64,000 bases of DNA, from positions 66,448,656-66,512,655 of the forward strand of contig CM060947.1 in assembly GCA_030765055.1 (NCBI GenBank), in the 5' to 3' direction. Every line of letters begins with the position of its first letter. The stretch's first letter is position 1. Shown here piece by piece: positions 33,860 to 46,262 of the stretch. The notes under the pieces are model-generated. The model was not told the origin of the DNA. It saw nothing but the letters and a program-made list of their open reading frames with translations, and ran no database searches. This DNA is from Mantis religiosa (taxonomy: Eukaryota > Arthropoda > Insecta > Mantodea > Mantidae). A program made the position numbers and the translations under genes.

Positions 33860-36515
33860 TTACACAAAATGCCTATGCTTTATTATTACAGATAGCAGAA
33901 AGGATAGGAAAGGTTGTGTATTGCAAAAATAATTTTGCTCCCCCTACTGTTTTTACCATGTCTATTTATCTGATTTTCAAAAAATATATTTGCAATACGT
34001 TAAAAAAAAAATATTAGAAATATACATATGCTACCCAACCAATATTTTCTGAAAGTTGACCTTTTCGTAGTTTCACTTATTATGTAAATACTGTATACTA
34101 CTATTTCGTATTTTCCTCAGTTTTTTCAAACCAAAACCTGTTCCTGGGAGGTTGGTTGACTCTAAGAATGTGGAAGGAGGTTTACGGACCAAACGGGGTC
34201 ATTTATTGCATTTATGAAACTAAAGCAAGAGACGCACTCATGCTTTTGTTACGCGATCGTGTAAATCAAGTGTCCTCAAGTGCAAGCAAGAGAGGGGATA
34301 TAGAAATCACCTCCTTCCAATCGCTGCGACAGAATGACTCATCCATGGTTACTGGGTCTCATTGACGGCACTGCGGTGTCATTCTTACGTATTGGAAATC
34401 AAAGGTATACACCGCCTCGGACCACAAGACTTGTCTCTCTTTTCCTTGTTCACTGGTTGGGGGGAAATAACACGTGGTAGGGAAGCGAGCACGTGCTCTA
34501 TGATTGAGTACTCCTGGTGTAACAAAACACGTGTGAATGATAGGGCGCAGAAACGACGGAGGGACATTAACCTGCTTAATTTCGTGCTCTGTTAATATTT
34601 TTTCAAAAGGGAAGAGTTCTGGACCGCGGCGAATCAGGCACGTTAGCGCGCTCAGCGTAGCCACCTCGTTACCCCCAACCTTTTCATATCCCCCCCCTCT
34701 CTCTCTCTCTTTCTCGCACATTATCCTAGACAATGCTGGTCTCCTTGACGCTAGATGCAAGGCAAACCAAACTGAATTTTCCAAACTTTTATAATAATGC
34801 AGTTTTTGAAATCACAATTGCAACATGGATATTCATATATTATGTATATGGTTTAAATTGTGTAATTATAATTATAGTTTATGAATTACCTATTTTTTAA
34901 TCCAATTGAACTGCCAATGGTTCATCCTTATATTATTTCTGTTTGTAACATAATTTGAGCCTACATTAACTCGATTGGATTGTACTGCCAGTGGCAAGGG
35001 AGATGGCGGGTTAACTCGTTATTCATTTCAGTTGCAAGTTGACCCAACTGATACACTTTTCCCGGGTTTTTAAACGGAAGAACAACTGAATAAAACTGAT
35101 TTGAACTCTGTATAGTAAATTGAGATTACGAACCATACATAATCATATAATGTGACGATTCACGTTCTGCAGATGCAACATTCTACAGGCCAGCAGGAAG
35201 TGTACTGTTTTCTCTCTCTCGAATTTAACAAACACCTTGGTTTATTTAAAGTAGTTATGTTATCACGTTATGTCAAAAGTTTACATTTCAGTTCTAAGTA
35301 GTTACAAATATAACTACAGGCAGACATGCCAACCAATAGTGATTGTCATTACAGTGCTTATGTCACGATGCATTGCTGTAATATATTGGTATGTTATTTA
35401 TTTTCATTAGGAGCACTATTGGAGCTTAAAATATGTGGTTTACACGGTTATGTTAGAAACATTACTCCCTACTTTCCTCGTGGATCACTTTTTGCAAAAT
35501 TTGAATTTTTGTCTTGGCGGAAATAGCACTTATTAGAGATGGATTTACTTGGACATTGTCACATACCACCTACGGGGAATGCATGACAACATGGCTGTCC
35601 TGCTGTCGTTCAAGGATAAACATCATCCCATTTGAAAGCCGCAGAAGGTGATTTCTTATTGGCATTTACTGGGAAGCTGTTTCGCCATACAGGAAAAAAA
35701 AAAATCGGCAGGATTCAAACCTGAATAAATTTGTGAAGGAATTTGGGAACCTATTCTCGATAGATGTATTTTGTAAAGTCTGTGAAACGTGGGTGAACTG
35801 TACTGAAAGCGTTATCTTACTCAACATGTACTAACCTTGAAACATGAATCTTCTCTATGTCGAACGATAAAACAGATGAACGGAAAGCAATTTCTCAAGC
35901 TAGCTACAGATCTCTGTAAAGCGTTTATTGACACCCGTGTTCTGTCATGAGTACTCAGGTATTAAATGAAGCATGATTTATAGGTTTATTTTATTTGGTA
36001 GTAGACAGCATATGAAATATATTCCATACATATTCCGTCCGGTAAGCAAACTAAATAATCTTTGAAGACACTACACTTAAATGAAAGAGAAGTGCGTATT
36101 TTCACAACTTTAGTAGCGCTGTCCCTGCCTATTTTGAATATCTTTAGTGCCTAGGTGCAAGTCACCTGTTCTGTGGAACAGCAATCGGCCATGTTATCTT
36201 GGTCACCATATGTTGTATAACAAACTTATACCTGAATTTACAATCTCCGGCTATAGTCTTTGTGATAAGATTGCCACGCAGCACACGTATTTATCGGTTT
36301 AGTAGCTTTATCTGAGCAAATCGAATGGATTCTACATTGTATAATGTCACATCTGGTCGTGATGTTTTCCTTCGTCATTTTACTCCTCGCATTGACGCAT
36401 ATAATCAGAGATATCGGAAAGTGTCTTCTAATCGCCCGTCACAGCGATTATCTAGAAAGTGGTGCTAAAATTATAAGAAGGTCGGTTTTAATCCGAAATT
36501 AATGCTATTACATAA
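33860..36515. other. No recognised gene; composition shift near 34150-34790
   Basis: 34150-34790 is GC-richer, with overlapping ORFs on both strands (up to 141 codons, reverse) but no domain I recognise and no splice support. The rest is AT-rich background. Confidence 0.45.
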
Positions 36516-36704
36516 TATACAGTAAAACCTCGTTAATCCGAGCCAGTTGGGGCTTAATGCTGTCTGGATTATTAAAAGTCCGGATTAAGAGAAATGAACA
36601 CCACAGAGAGAAATTGTAAATACTGTATAATTTTATTAGAACGTAAGATACAATAGGCCCATCTGATTTTAATTAACATTATTTCTTTGTTTCGTTTGAA
36701 GAAA

Positions 36705-37300
36705 CTACCAGTTTTCTTTTGTGGCCAATAGCACATCTCTCATAATGGGATCACGAAGACTCCCCATATGATGGTAGTATGCAGAAATTTGTTTGTCAAT
36801 TTTCTCGACAAAATCTAGTACACAGTTCGGATGCTGTTTAACCTCACTTAATTTCACTTTCGACTTTTCGAAATCCATATCCTCAGCCTCACAATCGCTA
36901 CTAGCGTCCCTTGCATTGCTTACACTTTCCACAATTTCTTCGTCAGTCATGATCATCTTCATCCTGTCGAGCCAGTCTTCGATCTCGTGTACTGTGACAG
37001 CTTTCTCGCCACCCTCAACCACTGTTTGGTGAAAGTCAATTGAATTACATTTGTGACTAATTCAACACTGTCATCATACAAAAGTTTCTTCCATGCATTA
37101 CTCAATGTAGAGTCCAATACTGTTTACTTCACTTTCAAAATTGAAAATCAGGTATCTGAAATCAGATACACATACATTCTGCACATACACACGGAAGAGT
37201 GGCACCATTTTCGAGCCTTTTGATAAGTTTCAGCTTCTCGTGTATTGTTAATTGATTTATGCTTGCGTTTCCCCGATGGCATTGTAGATTTACTAAACGA
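36705..37300 (-). pseudogene. pogo/Tigger-type transposase remnant (both termini, middle deleted)
   Basis: The reverse-strand N-terminus at about 37282 reads MPSGKRKHK; one base out of frame follows HEKLKLIKRLENGA, the CENP-B/pogo-type helix-turn-helix. The far end (36705-37022) reads EIEDWLDRMKMIMTDEEIVE and ends RDVLLATKENW, like the acidic C-terminal tail of this family. Between them VLDSTLSNAWKKLL can be read at about 37115. The DDE catalytic core is missing, so the element is non-autonomous. Confidence 0.82.
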
Positions 37301-37428
37301 CATTTGTTTCTTTAGCTTAGTGACTGAGAAAGGCAAATGTTAAACAAACGCTTCTGACAAGAATTGTAAGCCATGTTGCAGCTACAGCAGGGATGTGGGA
37401 AGGGGCCAGCTTAATGTACCATTGTCAC

Positions 37429-38016
37429 CAAGCGGGATGGCTCAGGCGGTTTCGTCTGTGGCCCGCATTCGGGAGGCCCAGGTTTGATTTCCGTTGCCGA
37501 CCTACCTGACCCATGGGTTATTTCTGTGGTTTTCCCGGGTCGCTAGGCGAATGCCGAATTTCCTGTCCCTCCATTTCATCTCCGTTATCATTTCACATCA
37601 TCTCTCATCTGGTGATCTCTTTCAGCGCAGAAGTGTCGACGGGTGTGTCGGCGGAGCATGGTGGGATGATATGCTCTGAGGTAAACTACTTCCTTCTCCG
37701 GTAGGTCGGTTGCCGGTCTCCGCTCCTCTGCTGGGACCATTACGGGACCGCCAGCCAGGGACCTTTGGGGCTCGGCTGCTGGGCTCGTTGCCGTCCCGCT
37801 GTAGGAGAGCGTGTCCATTGTCCTGGCCTGTCGGGGGAAGTCTCTAAGTAAACTGTAGGGAACCCTGCCCTCTTCACTGTCGTGGCTCCTTAGGTTGGCC
37901 GCCCTCTGTCTCCTCTCACCTCTTCCTTTCTCCCGGAGGTGCCCCATCTGGGAGCTTTGGCATAATGGGCCCAGCATGGTGGCCTACGTACCGAATCCAC
38001 TCCGTAGTGAAATCCT
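37429..38016 (+). mobile_element. SINE family D, long form, nested in pogo
   Basis: 16-bp duplications AATGTACCATTGTCAC (37413-37428) and AATGTACCATCGTCAC (38017-38032) flank it, with one mismatch. Head 'gcgggatggctcaggcgg', B-box-like 'caggtttgatttccg', and a long body to 'cgaatccactccg'. The 129-codon reverse ORF across it is just the SINE translated. Confidence 0.92.
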
Positions 38017-38294
38017 AATGTACCATCGTCACTAATATATTCCTAAGAAATTCCCATTGTACAGTCTGTGCAAAAGTAGAATGGGCAATTCCCTTAAGTT
38101 TGTCTTAGTGCAGTACCATAAATTAACAATTCGCAGATATTTTTAAGGGTACTGTCCGGATTAAGCAAAATCTGGATTAACGGGGTTTTACTGTACGTGC
38201 ATATATCACTAGTTATCGGTCATATGTTTTCTGCTTATAAGCTATTGCCTTTGACTACGATTGGAACTAGCAGTAGTATAGTATGGTGTAATTG

Positions 38295-38760
38295 ACCGAA
38301 CAAGTAACTCTTCAGTGGCGTGAGGCTGGTATTCGGGAAATCCCGGCTTCAATGCCCGTCGACCACACACTCTGATCTTGGGTTTTTCGCTTATTCCTCG
38401 TCGGTATGCGAATTCTGAAGTGTTTTCTCATCTGCTACGATTTCCTTCCCTTCATTTTGCTTTCATTACGATTACTTTCTCTTTCAGCTGTGCTAGGTTT
38501 CGTAGTGTGTGGCGTTGACGGATAAATTGCGCGGGCGCTTACTCACGGAAAAGTTCCTGTGGACGCTAGAGGGCTGATTGGTTGAACGGGTCATTCATTG
38601 CCCTTTCTAGTCAGCTCCAGTATTGCGGAAGAGCTAGGAGTTCCCTGTGTCTCTGCCTTCGGCCTATAGTCTCACGTAGTTCGCTTCCTCCTGGAGTAGC
38701 AGCTGAAATAAATTTCTCATAGGTCTCAGTGCGCGAGATATTCCTTTCTATACTCCTGTG
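38295..38760 (+). repeat. SINE-like family H, copy 1
   Basis: A tRNA-like head around 'aactcttcagtggcgtgagg' and 'cccggcttcaatgcccg', followed by about 400 bp that align with 49380-49875. The shared 3' landmark is 'agtgcgcgagatattccttt' versus 'agtgcgcgaggtgttccctt'. Confidence 0.6.
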
Positions 38761-38764
38761 GTGT

Positions 38765-39230
38765 AATAGTATATATTCGTTCTCTATTCAGTTCGTATTC
38801 TGCAATTCACGATTACATTGCTTTTGAGACCAAATGGTGTAAACAATGCAAGTTTACGTTACATAGTGAAATACGAATGTTTTTTTTTTTTTAATTCAAA
38901 CCGCAAGCTATCCATTATATGCTAGATTCTTCATTGATTTTTTCTTCTAAGATTTATATTAAAATAGAATATTTAAAATATTTGCAGAACTTATACAACA
39001 ATGAATTCTATGAAGTGTTTTTTTTTTTCTTTCGGAAGGAATTATGCACAACTGATAAATCACAAGAAGTACACAAAACCGTACTTCACAATAATATACA
39101 ACTCTTTAAATTTATTTCATATAAACTTGTATCCTGAGCCATTTCTGAGATATTTGTTGTTAATGGATTTAATTTGTCATGTTTACTTTCTTTACCACGT
39201 ATGAAGTAGATAGCGGAATTATTGTAACCA
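38765..39230. other. No recognised feature
   Basis: AT-rich with T runs; ORFs here look like background. Confidence 0.5.
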
Positions 39231-39234
39231 TTAT

Positions 39235-39600
39235 TCGATATCGATTTAGCGCTGGAAATATGTACATATTTTCAGGATCTCGAATTTATAAAAGACATTG
39301 TACATTTTTTAAAAAATGACTCCAAATACTTTGATTAAAATTTCTTACAGTTAAGAAATTTGCATTACTGATAAAATACAATTGTTCGGTTTTCTGAGGA
39401 TATCCTTTGAAACCCTCTTCATTCGGATGGAAGTTTAATTAGTAAACCACAAGATAACAAAGCTTACCTACTACACAAAAAAGTGAATATCTCTAAAAAT
39501 AGAATTTATTTTAATAATTTTACATAGTATTAGCTGTTCTTTTACATATTATTGATCTGCTTTTTCAATAATTATTTCTCCTTATCATGTTTTTATATAC
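39235..39600 (+). repeat. Dispersed repeat family F
   Basis: 'tgactccaaatactttgatt', then 'tttgaaaccctcttcattcg' and 'tagtaaaccacaagataaca' in the standard F order. Confidence 0.55.
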
Positions 39601-39782
39601 TGATAACCTTCAACTGTTTCTCGGGATGTCATGAAAAGAGCGTTCAAGTCTAGTGTATAGCGACCCGTTTTTTAAACATTTGAATCACTGTCATCTTTGT
39701 AACTGTAATGTAACCTAAACATAGACTGTAGTAAGTAGAGAAAATCATGTAAATATAACATCAGTTTTTTTAAAGCGAAATC

Positions 39783-40042
39783 GGCTAGCCCCGTAGCTCA
39801 GTCGGTAGAGCACCTGCCTGCCATGCTGGGGGTACAGGGTTCGATGGTGGGGGTGGGGATTTTTCTCCGACCAAGATAGTTCCTCATCTTCCGCAGAGTG
39901 TGGAAGTATGAATGAGAGTGCGAATGTGTGCGTTATCTAATAATTAAAACCCAACAAATACGAGTTAACACCATCGATACGTTCCAGAGGAGAACGGTCG
40001 CCATTGTAGTTAAAGACGGAGTATAAATAGAACAAATAAAAA
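39783..40042 (+). mobile_element. SINE family B, full length with target duplication
   Basis: 11-bp duplications AAAGCGAAATC at 39772-39782 and 40043-40053. Head 'gccccgtagctcagtcgg' and 'cctgcctgccatgctgggg', B box 'cagggttcgatggtgg', body 'tttttctccgaccaagatag', end 'tataaatagaacaaataaa'. It is the most complete B copy in the window. Confidence 0.93.
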
Positions 40043-40193
40043 AAAGCGAAATCACTGTACCGTTGTTTTTCATTATGTCATAAGAGAAATAGTGAATTTT
40101 AAGGACCGCTTTTAAACATTGAACTAATCTTTGCGGTTTTCTCTCCTTTGTATCTGTAACGAAATGAATAATGCAAACATATATCTGGGTTTG

Positions 40194-40427
40194 CCCGCCT
40201 CCGTAGCGTATATGGTGGCATGTCTGCCTCGCGTTGAAGAGGTCCCGAGTTCGAATCTCGGTCAGGGTGAGTTACCTGGATAAGGTTTTTCCGGGGTTTT
40301 CCCCTTATCCTTCAAGACGAATGTCGGGTAACTCTAAGCTCCGTGGACCCCGGACTCATTTGAGCATCATTTCACCCAATTCATTCACCGTCTGATATAA
40401 CTTAACGTTGGGACGGACGTAAATTAC

Positions 40428-40432
<5 letters not shown>
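40194..40432 (+). mobile_element. SINE family A, full length
   Basis: Head 'gcccgcctccgtagcgtata', B box 'gagttcgaatctcgg', body 'gagttacctggataagg' through 'gggacggacgtaaattac'. It is close to the family consensus and its 3' end runs into an AT array. Confidence 0.93.

Positions 40433-40466
<34 letters not shown>
40433..40466. repeat. (AT)n microsatellite at SINE A tail
   Basis: An AT array starting two to five bases after the SINE 3' end. Confidence 0.95.
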
Positions 40467-40468
<2 letters not shown>

Positions 40469-40469
40469 C

Positions 40470-41043
40470 CGGTTTAACATAAAGTAAATATAAAAATAAA
40501 GTTTGCTAGGAATAGTTTTAGAAGCTATATAAAAACGAAAGATTTGTAACGTTATGGTCCCTTAACTGTTATAATCAGAGATTTTATCCCTCAGTTACAC
40601 CACATTCTAACTCGATGACTAAAATGTATCTGTTAACATAATTGATTTCTAGTATTTTTCTAGCATGTAACGTTTGCTCCAAAATCGTATCTACAAAGAA
40701 TATTATTTCTTAGTTTCACTTTCAATTCGTTTGCAATACCTGTCACACCTAATGCTTCGGCAGCAGTAATGAGTTACTTAAAAGAGTTCATTTCAATCTA
40801 GATACCTTGCCATTAAATTTATCTGCTGTGCTTCAAAGTATTTCTTGTTAAAGCTGGTTCTAAAACCATGCTTGTTTAGAGATGAAATTTCTTTCAGATA
40901 GCTACTTGTTGAATGGTCTTTTAACAGTAGTTTACATCTAGGGTTAAGTAACGAGCAGGCATAGGAATTCTAAAGCAAATATCTTCAAGTTATTTACACT
41001 CAAACCTTTGCACTGCAAAGAAAACGCAAAACAAGAGACCTAG
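40470..41043. other. No recognised feature
   Basis: AT-rich, nothing seen. Confidence 0.5.
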
Positions 41044-41044
41044 G

Positions 41045-41440
41045 GTTAGTGACAGGTAGGAAAATCTGGTCCGAATGTTGTCTGCGAAAGTCCCCACCCA
41101 AAAAAGTACAAGGGATGGGTTCCTTGAGAACATCAATTATCCGTGGCCTATTCTTGTACACTCTATATTTTAGATACCCCCACAGGAAAAAAAATCCGGC
41201 GAGGTTAGGTCAGGAGATCTGGGCCACAGACTTTTTCAGAGTATTCGATTATCAAATAAACTGGTTACAAGTTCCATGGTGTTATTAGAGTATGGTACGT
41301 TGCTCCATCTTGCCGGAAATAACCTTCTCTCAATTCGATATCTCCGTAAAACTTCAGAGAATATGGTGAGACGAGTGCAAACATGTATAGATGCTGGTGG
41401 AGGACACTTCCATCATTTTCTCTGTGATGTAAATAGTGTA
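41045..41440. pseudogene. Two inverted fragments of an IS630/mariner-type transposase
   Basis: On the reverse strand, about 41335 down to 41045, GYFRQDGATYHT (second catalytic Asp box) precedes, after breaks, GFFFLWGYLKYRVYKNRPR, the conserved region after the third catalytic residue. On the plus strand at about 41350-41420 the frame reads ENMVRRVQTCIDAGGGHFHH, the C-terminal end of the same kind of protein. The two pieces therefore face opposite ways. They resemble the family of the intact ORF at 52726 but are not the same copy. Confidence 0.7.
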
Positions 41441-41544
41441 ATGTAATCTCCCAATTGTGTATTATATTCTCCCAAAGTTGCAGGTATGTCCTATTATTGG
41501 TTGAAAAGTTATGGCCTATTGAAATGATTCAGTTTTTTTTTCTT

Positions 41545-41735
41545 TTAATTTACGTCCGCCCCAACGTTAAGTTATATCGGACGGTGAATGAATTGGGTGA
41601 AATGATGCTCAAATGAGTCCAGGGTTCATGGAGCTTACAGTTACCCGACATTCCTCTTGAGGGATAAGGGAAAACCCCGGAAAAACCTTATCTAGGTAAC
41701 TCACCCTGACCGAGATTCGTACTCGGGACCTATGG
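41545..41735 (-). mobile_element. SINE family A, head truncated
   Basis: A reverse-strand copy from 'aatttacgtccgccccaac' to 'cgagattcgtactcgggacc'; no tRNA head beyond the B box. Confidence 0.88.
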
Positions 41736-41739
41736 TTCA

Positions 41740-42588
41740 GGTTTATATGGATCGCACTATACAACGTCCTTGTCAAGTGTAGTAATAGTTCAATCTTATT
41801 TCCTTCCTGGATTTTTGGTTTAGAAATTCCTATGACTGGAAATATGAAATCTCTTGAATGTCTCATGCATACAATATCGAAATATATGATATTTTAATGT
41901 AACTATAAGATTAATAATGACAGAGACAATTACTGGAACTGCGTGGTTTAAGCATATTGAAACTCTACGCCACAATAAGTGCACAGAGCAAAATTCCAAA
42001 ATCTTAAACTGTTAGCAACATTGATTATATATTAATTGTATCTTGTTTTGGTAAGTACCATTACTATTGAACGAAATTCACCGCTGTTCGTGCAAGCATT
42101 CAGTTGGACTTAAATGTATCTGGTATAAGAAAGCAGAAACAAATTTAGTTTAAGGGTTAGTTCACACTGAAATCCAACGTTTCTTATGTTCAACCAATAT
42201 TGCTATACTTTTCATAAAAAATCTGTTAAACAAATTAAAATTGGAAACTAATTTTCATGATCCGTGTACCGACACTTATAATAATATAGTTGTTAAAAAA
42301 AAGACTGATATGTTGCATTCACACGAGTTTCTCCAGCCATTCTTCGAAAGATTATTCCTACAAAGGTTAAATGTTCTATTTAGTCCATATTAATCGTGAT
42401 GAACATTGTACAAATGTTTTCGTTACTATTTCCTTGCAGGTACAACGGGAATAGGAGAAGACGGTACAGTTAAGCATAGTCAAATCCCTTAAGAGCTGGT
42501 CGCTATGTGATGATTTCGAAATTCTGTTCTCTTTGCATGACCAAAAAAGAAATTACCACATCTTTCCATGTGAGAAAAATATAAATCC
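41740..42588. other. No recognised feature
   Basis: AT-rich; nothing recognised. Confidence 0.5.
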
Positions 42589-42589
42589 T

Positions 42590-42965
42590 TGAAAATGGAA
42601 TCCAGTACAAAGAATGCCTCGCAAATTATTAAAAAATGTACCTCACATAAATTATGTGAATTTACCAGATCTGTATTTTTTAGTAAGTTTTTGTCTATCA
42701 GTTATGTAAAAGTCGTTCAGAATGAAGTGGTCTTGAGAGACTACTTCCAGATAATTCAAGATATGCAAGTTATTTGTCAAGAAAATGACTTTAATCGCAA
42801 TCTTCAGTGCCATTTTTGAGAAAATCTAAATTTCCGAAAAATGTTCGCATAATGGATAATTTGGGGTGGAGGACTTTTGAAATCTTGTGCCGCATACTTG
42901 GAAAACAGCGAACTTAAATGACGTGTTTGGTATTTTAGTTGACTTTTCTATTTTAAGTTATACAC
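42590..42965 (-). repeat. Dispersed repeat family F
   Basis: The reverse complement gives 'ggacttttgaaatcttg' inverted, 'aaatttagattttctcaaaa' and 'gaccacttcattctgaacga', matching the F order. Confidence 0.55.
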
Positions 42966-42969
42966 AAAT

Positions 42970-44445
42970 AAGAGGTGTTTTTTCTTGTGTCTAAAAACAC
43001 ATATTTTGTGGGATCAGTGGAGCCTCGAAACATACATTTCCAGTGAAACCTTGACATCTCTTTTATTATACGTAGAAGAGAAAGAAAAAATACAAGCGAA
43101 ATAATAAAATATATGTTGTGTCTTTGATGATGGCTATTAAAATAAGAAAACCAGAAAAAAAATATTGGTGTTAGCATTTGTTCAAAAATACTTTTCAGTA
43201 TTAAAAGCCTAAGCCATGTCATGTAGGCAAGAATAAGAAAAAAATACATTCATTGACATTTATAATTATGATCTAGAAAACATAAAACAAAGGCCAGAAA
43301 GACCTAAACTCCAGTCCCTAATCCTCAGTGTAATATACACCTGTAGTGCCGTGTAAGTATTAAGAACTTTGTTACTATTCTTTCTTGGCTGGATTGGATA
43401 AACAGTTTGGAACCCATTCCACAATTCTCCAGTAATTCAGACGGTAAGAGCTTTCAGTTTTCCTTATGACGAAATTTAATCACGCCAGGCGCGTTCTCGG
43501 CCTCATCACGCCTCAATAAGGAAACATAGGAGTTAATAGAGAGAAATCTCTGATCTTAAGATATGAGGTCATGGTCACTGGAGCACTGGAGTAAACCCAA
43601 ATATTAAATCCAAGCCTAAAAGATAGTCGCCTCACCGCTTACTAAGAGGTCTCAACGCTTCAAAATAAATTAAGACTGCAACTGAAAGCAACTTCTTTCG
43701 CGCCTGCTTCTACAATTACAATCCCTTAGTTTAATCGCAAAACAATTGTTATAATAATGCGTATTTATAGTCGTATTAATAGTTATTTATTGTACATCAA
43801 GTGTTATATATCAAGTTTACTTAGTTACTCATAAAGTTATGATAATGTGCATTTTCACACCAGTGTGTTGACGTTAAGTCTTAAGATTCAAATAGATTTT
43901 TAAAAACATGTCACACTACTCTGTATATCAATATCAAATTCACATATAGTGAAAAATAAAAATGTTTTTTCTTTACTTATTTTTCTTTGTAATGCTCGGA
44001 CACGTCAATTAGTGTATTTTAAACTATATATTTTCATAGAAACAACCCATTCATCGGTAGTGTAAGTTGTGACGCCATTGGATATGCATTGTTCTCTATA
44101 CTGTCTACTCACCACAAGAAGGCAAGTGGCGTCTGAAGAGACAGAGGGGCTTAAACTGTTTATCTGTTCTGATAGTGAATCTGTTTCCTAAGAAATGGGT
44201 TTATGAGATTGCATATGAGTCACCCATGCTGCCAGATCTAATGCTCCTTTCAGTAAGTGCAGTAACAGGTATTATGAATGGGTCAGCTACGTGACAACAC
44301 TGTATTTTACATGAACCCAGCATCCTTATGATATCCATACGGCGAGCATAAACATCATACGGACAACAAAAGTGATAACGTCACACATTTCTCTACCTTG
44401 CCTTATTGTGTTGGGTGGAAAGTACAATTTCAAAGTTTTAGATTT
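42970..44445. other. No recognised gene
   Basis: A reverse ORF of 98 codons (42953-43249) is hydrophobic and Phe/Ile-rich, as expected from AT-rich DNA, with no family motif. Nothing else was recognised. Confidence 0.45.
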
Positions 44446-44449
44446 GTCA

Positions 44450-44512
44450 GTGAGGTTGGCTTAGTTGTTTAAGCGTTGGCCTAAGGTCAAGGATCAAAGC
44501 CGAGTTGTAGTA
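44450..44512 (+). repeat. Degenerate tRNA-like segment
   Basis: 'gttggcttagttgtttaagc' resembles an A box and 'aaggatcaaagccga' a weak B box. Loosely similar to 17314-17395; no cloverleaf. Confidence 0.3.
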
Positions 44513-44514
44513 AG

Positions 44515-45290
44515 TAGGGGAATTATTGCATTCCACCCAAAAATTCGATACTGAGTTTTCAGTGAAAATGCACATCTTGAGGTTCCCTGCATCCAGCATT
44601 TATAGAAAAAGTTTTGTATGTGTTGTGTGTGTGAACAGAATGATTAAAACAGGAATGTCTGTTAAATACAAAAGTTAATGTGTAAGGTCAGCATCTTTCA
44701 AGGATGCGACGTTGAGATTTTCGAGAAAATTTCCCGACCCCAGCCTATCCTTTGCATGGAATATTTTTTAGAAATTTTTATTTTCTCAAAATATGTATAT
44801 AACGGTTTGATTTTGTTTTAAATTTACGTCCAACGTTAAGTCATATCGAACGGTGAATGAATTGGGTGATATGACGCTCATATGAGTCCAGGGTCCATGT
44901 AGCTTACAGTTACCCGACATTCGTCTTGAAGGATAAGGGAAAACCCCGAAAACTCGCCCTAACCACGATTCGAACTCGTGACCTCTTGAACGTGACGCAG
45001 ACATGCTACCATCTACGCTACCGAGGCGGGCGACGACTTTGATTGAACTACTGCATGTTTCAGATATTTTGAAGGAGTTTTCTGGGTATGCCCACAGAAG
45101 ACCTTTTCATTCTGAATTACCGCATAAGTGGTAAACAGTAAGAGATAGACAAATTCTTCCTACACAAAAAATGCAGATCTAGTTGGAGTGAACTATTTCG
45201 GAGATATTCCTTACTACTTATCTGAATTTTCCAGTACTTTTACTTTTCTCAAATGGGATACCGTTATTCATTTTTTATCTCCTAGTCATG
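44515..45290 (+). repeat. Dispersed repeat family F, longest copy, with SINE A inside
   Basis: From 'attgcattccacccaaaaat' through 'cagcatctttcaaggatgcg', 'cctatcctttgcatggaata', the nested SINE, 'gaccttttcattctgaatta' and 'cttacttttctcaaatggg'-type text. Useful as a template for the family because it contains most landmarks. Confidence 0.65.
44813..45033 (-). mobile_element. SINE family A nested in repeat F
   Basis: A reverse-strand copy from 'aatttacgtccaacgttaag' to 'ctaccgaggcgggc'. TTTGATT occurs at 44806-44812 and 45038-45044, a possible short target duplication; F sequence continues on both sides. Confidence 0.9.
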
Positions 45291-45384
45291 GAAAGATAAT
45301 GAAGTTTCAAATTCGACTTTCGAGAGGTTCCCTTAAAAGCATTTTTATAAAAGGTCTGCGCGGCGTTTATTACTGCTTATATGT

Positions 45385-45785
45385 GAGAAAGGAGCATGGT
45401 TAAAAAAACTGAAAAGTCGGTCTGATATTCAAATTTGGTATTTAAGTTCAGCATATTCCAAAGAGCAACACAAAACTTTTCAAAGAACTCCCCAACACCA
45501 GTTTACTCCTTACATGGACTATTTTGTTAAGCGTGTCTCGAAGTACTTTTAGTAAAACACCAAATCTTTGAAATACTTCATCATAAGTTAAAAATATACC
45601 TGAAATTTTTTTTGGAAATATCTGCAAAAGCATCTCCATTCTGAGTGATTTTTGTATGATTGGTAAAATGTAAGATAACAAAATCATGGAATAAAAATAT
45701 ATGCCCCGTTAATGTTAATGCCCCACAATTTACCTAAATCAAATAATTTTTATACTAATTCCAAATGTTCTTTATTTTTATTTAA
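45385..45785 (+). repeat. Dispersed repeat family F
   Basis: 'tttaagttcagcatattcca', 'ctccttacatggactatttt', 'catctccattctgagtgatt' and 'ggtaaaatgtaagataacaa'. It follows the previous F copy closely in the same direction. Confidence 0.6.
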
Positions 45786-45789
45786 ATAA

Positions 45790-46255
45790 TAAATTGGGAA
45801 GTGGCTATTGCTTTCGCTTGTGGTAATGCAAATACATGGAATTTTTAAACCTTTCGTATATGTACAACAAATATATAAATATTTAATGAAAGTTTTCCAT
45901 TAACAAGAATTTGATAGGTTTTGTAAGGTAGTTTGTAGAAGAGAGTAGAGAAAATTATAACATATTATATTTTTTAAATTGAGTCATCTTTTAAAACCGT
46001 AAAATTATCGATAAAATCAAAACTTCTAGTGATATAAAATCCTCTACTTCGAAGATACAAGTTCGCTAATGTAGGTTATTATTGCAACCCTAATGCGACG
46101 ATTAAAGGGCCAATAACATTTATCGAATACATGCATTTTTGCAGCTTACCAATTTTGTACTAAAGTCGTGTTCAAGTTTTTCGTGAAAACCTTGCCACAA
46201 AACGAACAATATCTCACGGAAGAAATGTGTTACAATGACCATAATGGGAAATGTT
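45790..46255. other. No recognised feature
   Basis: AT-rich; no repeat or gene recognised. Confidence 0.5.
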
Positions 46256-46262
46256 CGGGTAA

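Larger units (their letters stand above)
36520..38193 (-). mobile_element. pogo-type DNA transposon, internally deleted, with nested SINE
   Basis: The left end reads CAGTAAAACCTCGTTAATCC and the right-end complement CAGTAAAACCCCGTTAATCC, 19 of 20 matching, each preceded by TA outside (36518-36519 and 38194-38195). Subterminal 'gtccggattaag' and 'tctggatta' blocks recur inside both ends. Excluding the SINE D the element is about 1.07 kb, far below an autonomous pogo. CAGTAAAACCTCGTTAAT-type ends are characteristic of pogo/Tigger relatives. Confidence 0.92.

Noticed and set aside
37588..37977. 129-codon reverse ORF
   Set aside because: It lies wholly inside SINE D and a similar reading exists in the other long D copy at 58618-58833, so it is repeat sequence.
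39783..39860. tRNA gene calls in SINE heads (families A-E)
   Set aside because: A and B boxes are present, but the heads run straight into SINE bodies, are repeated many times and are flanked by target duplications, so they are SINE promoters.
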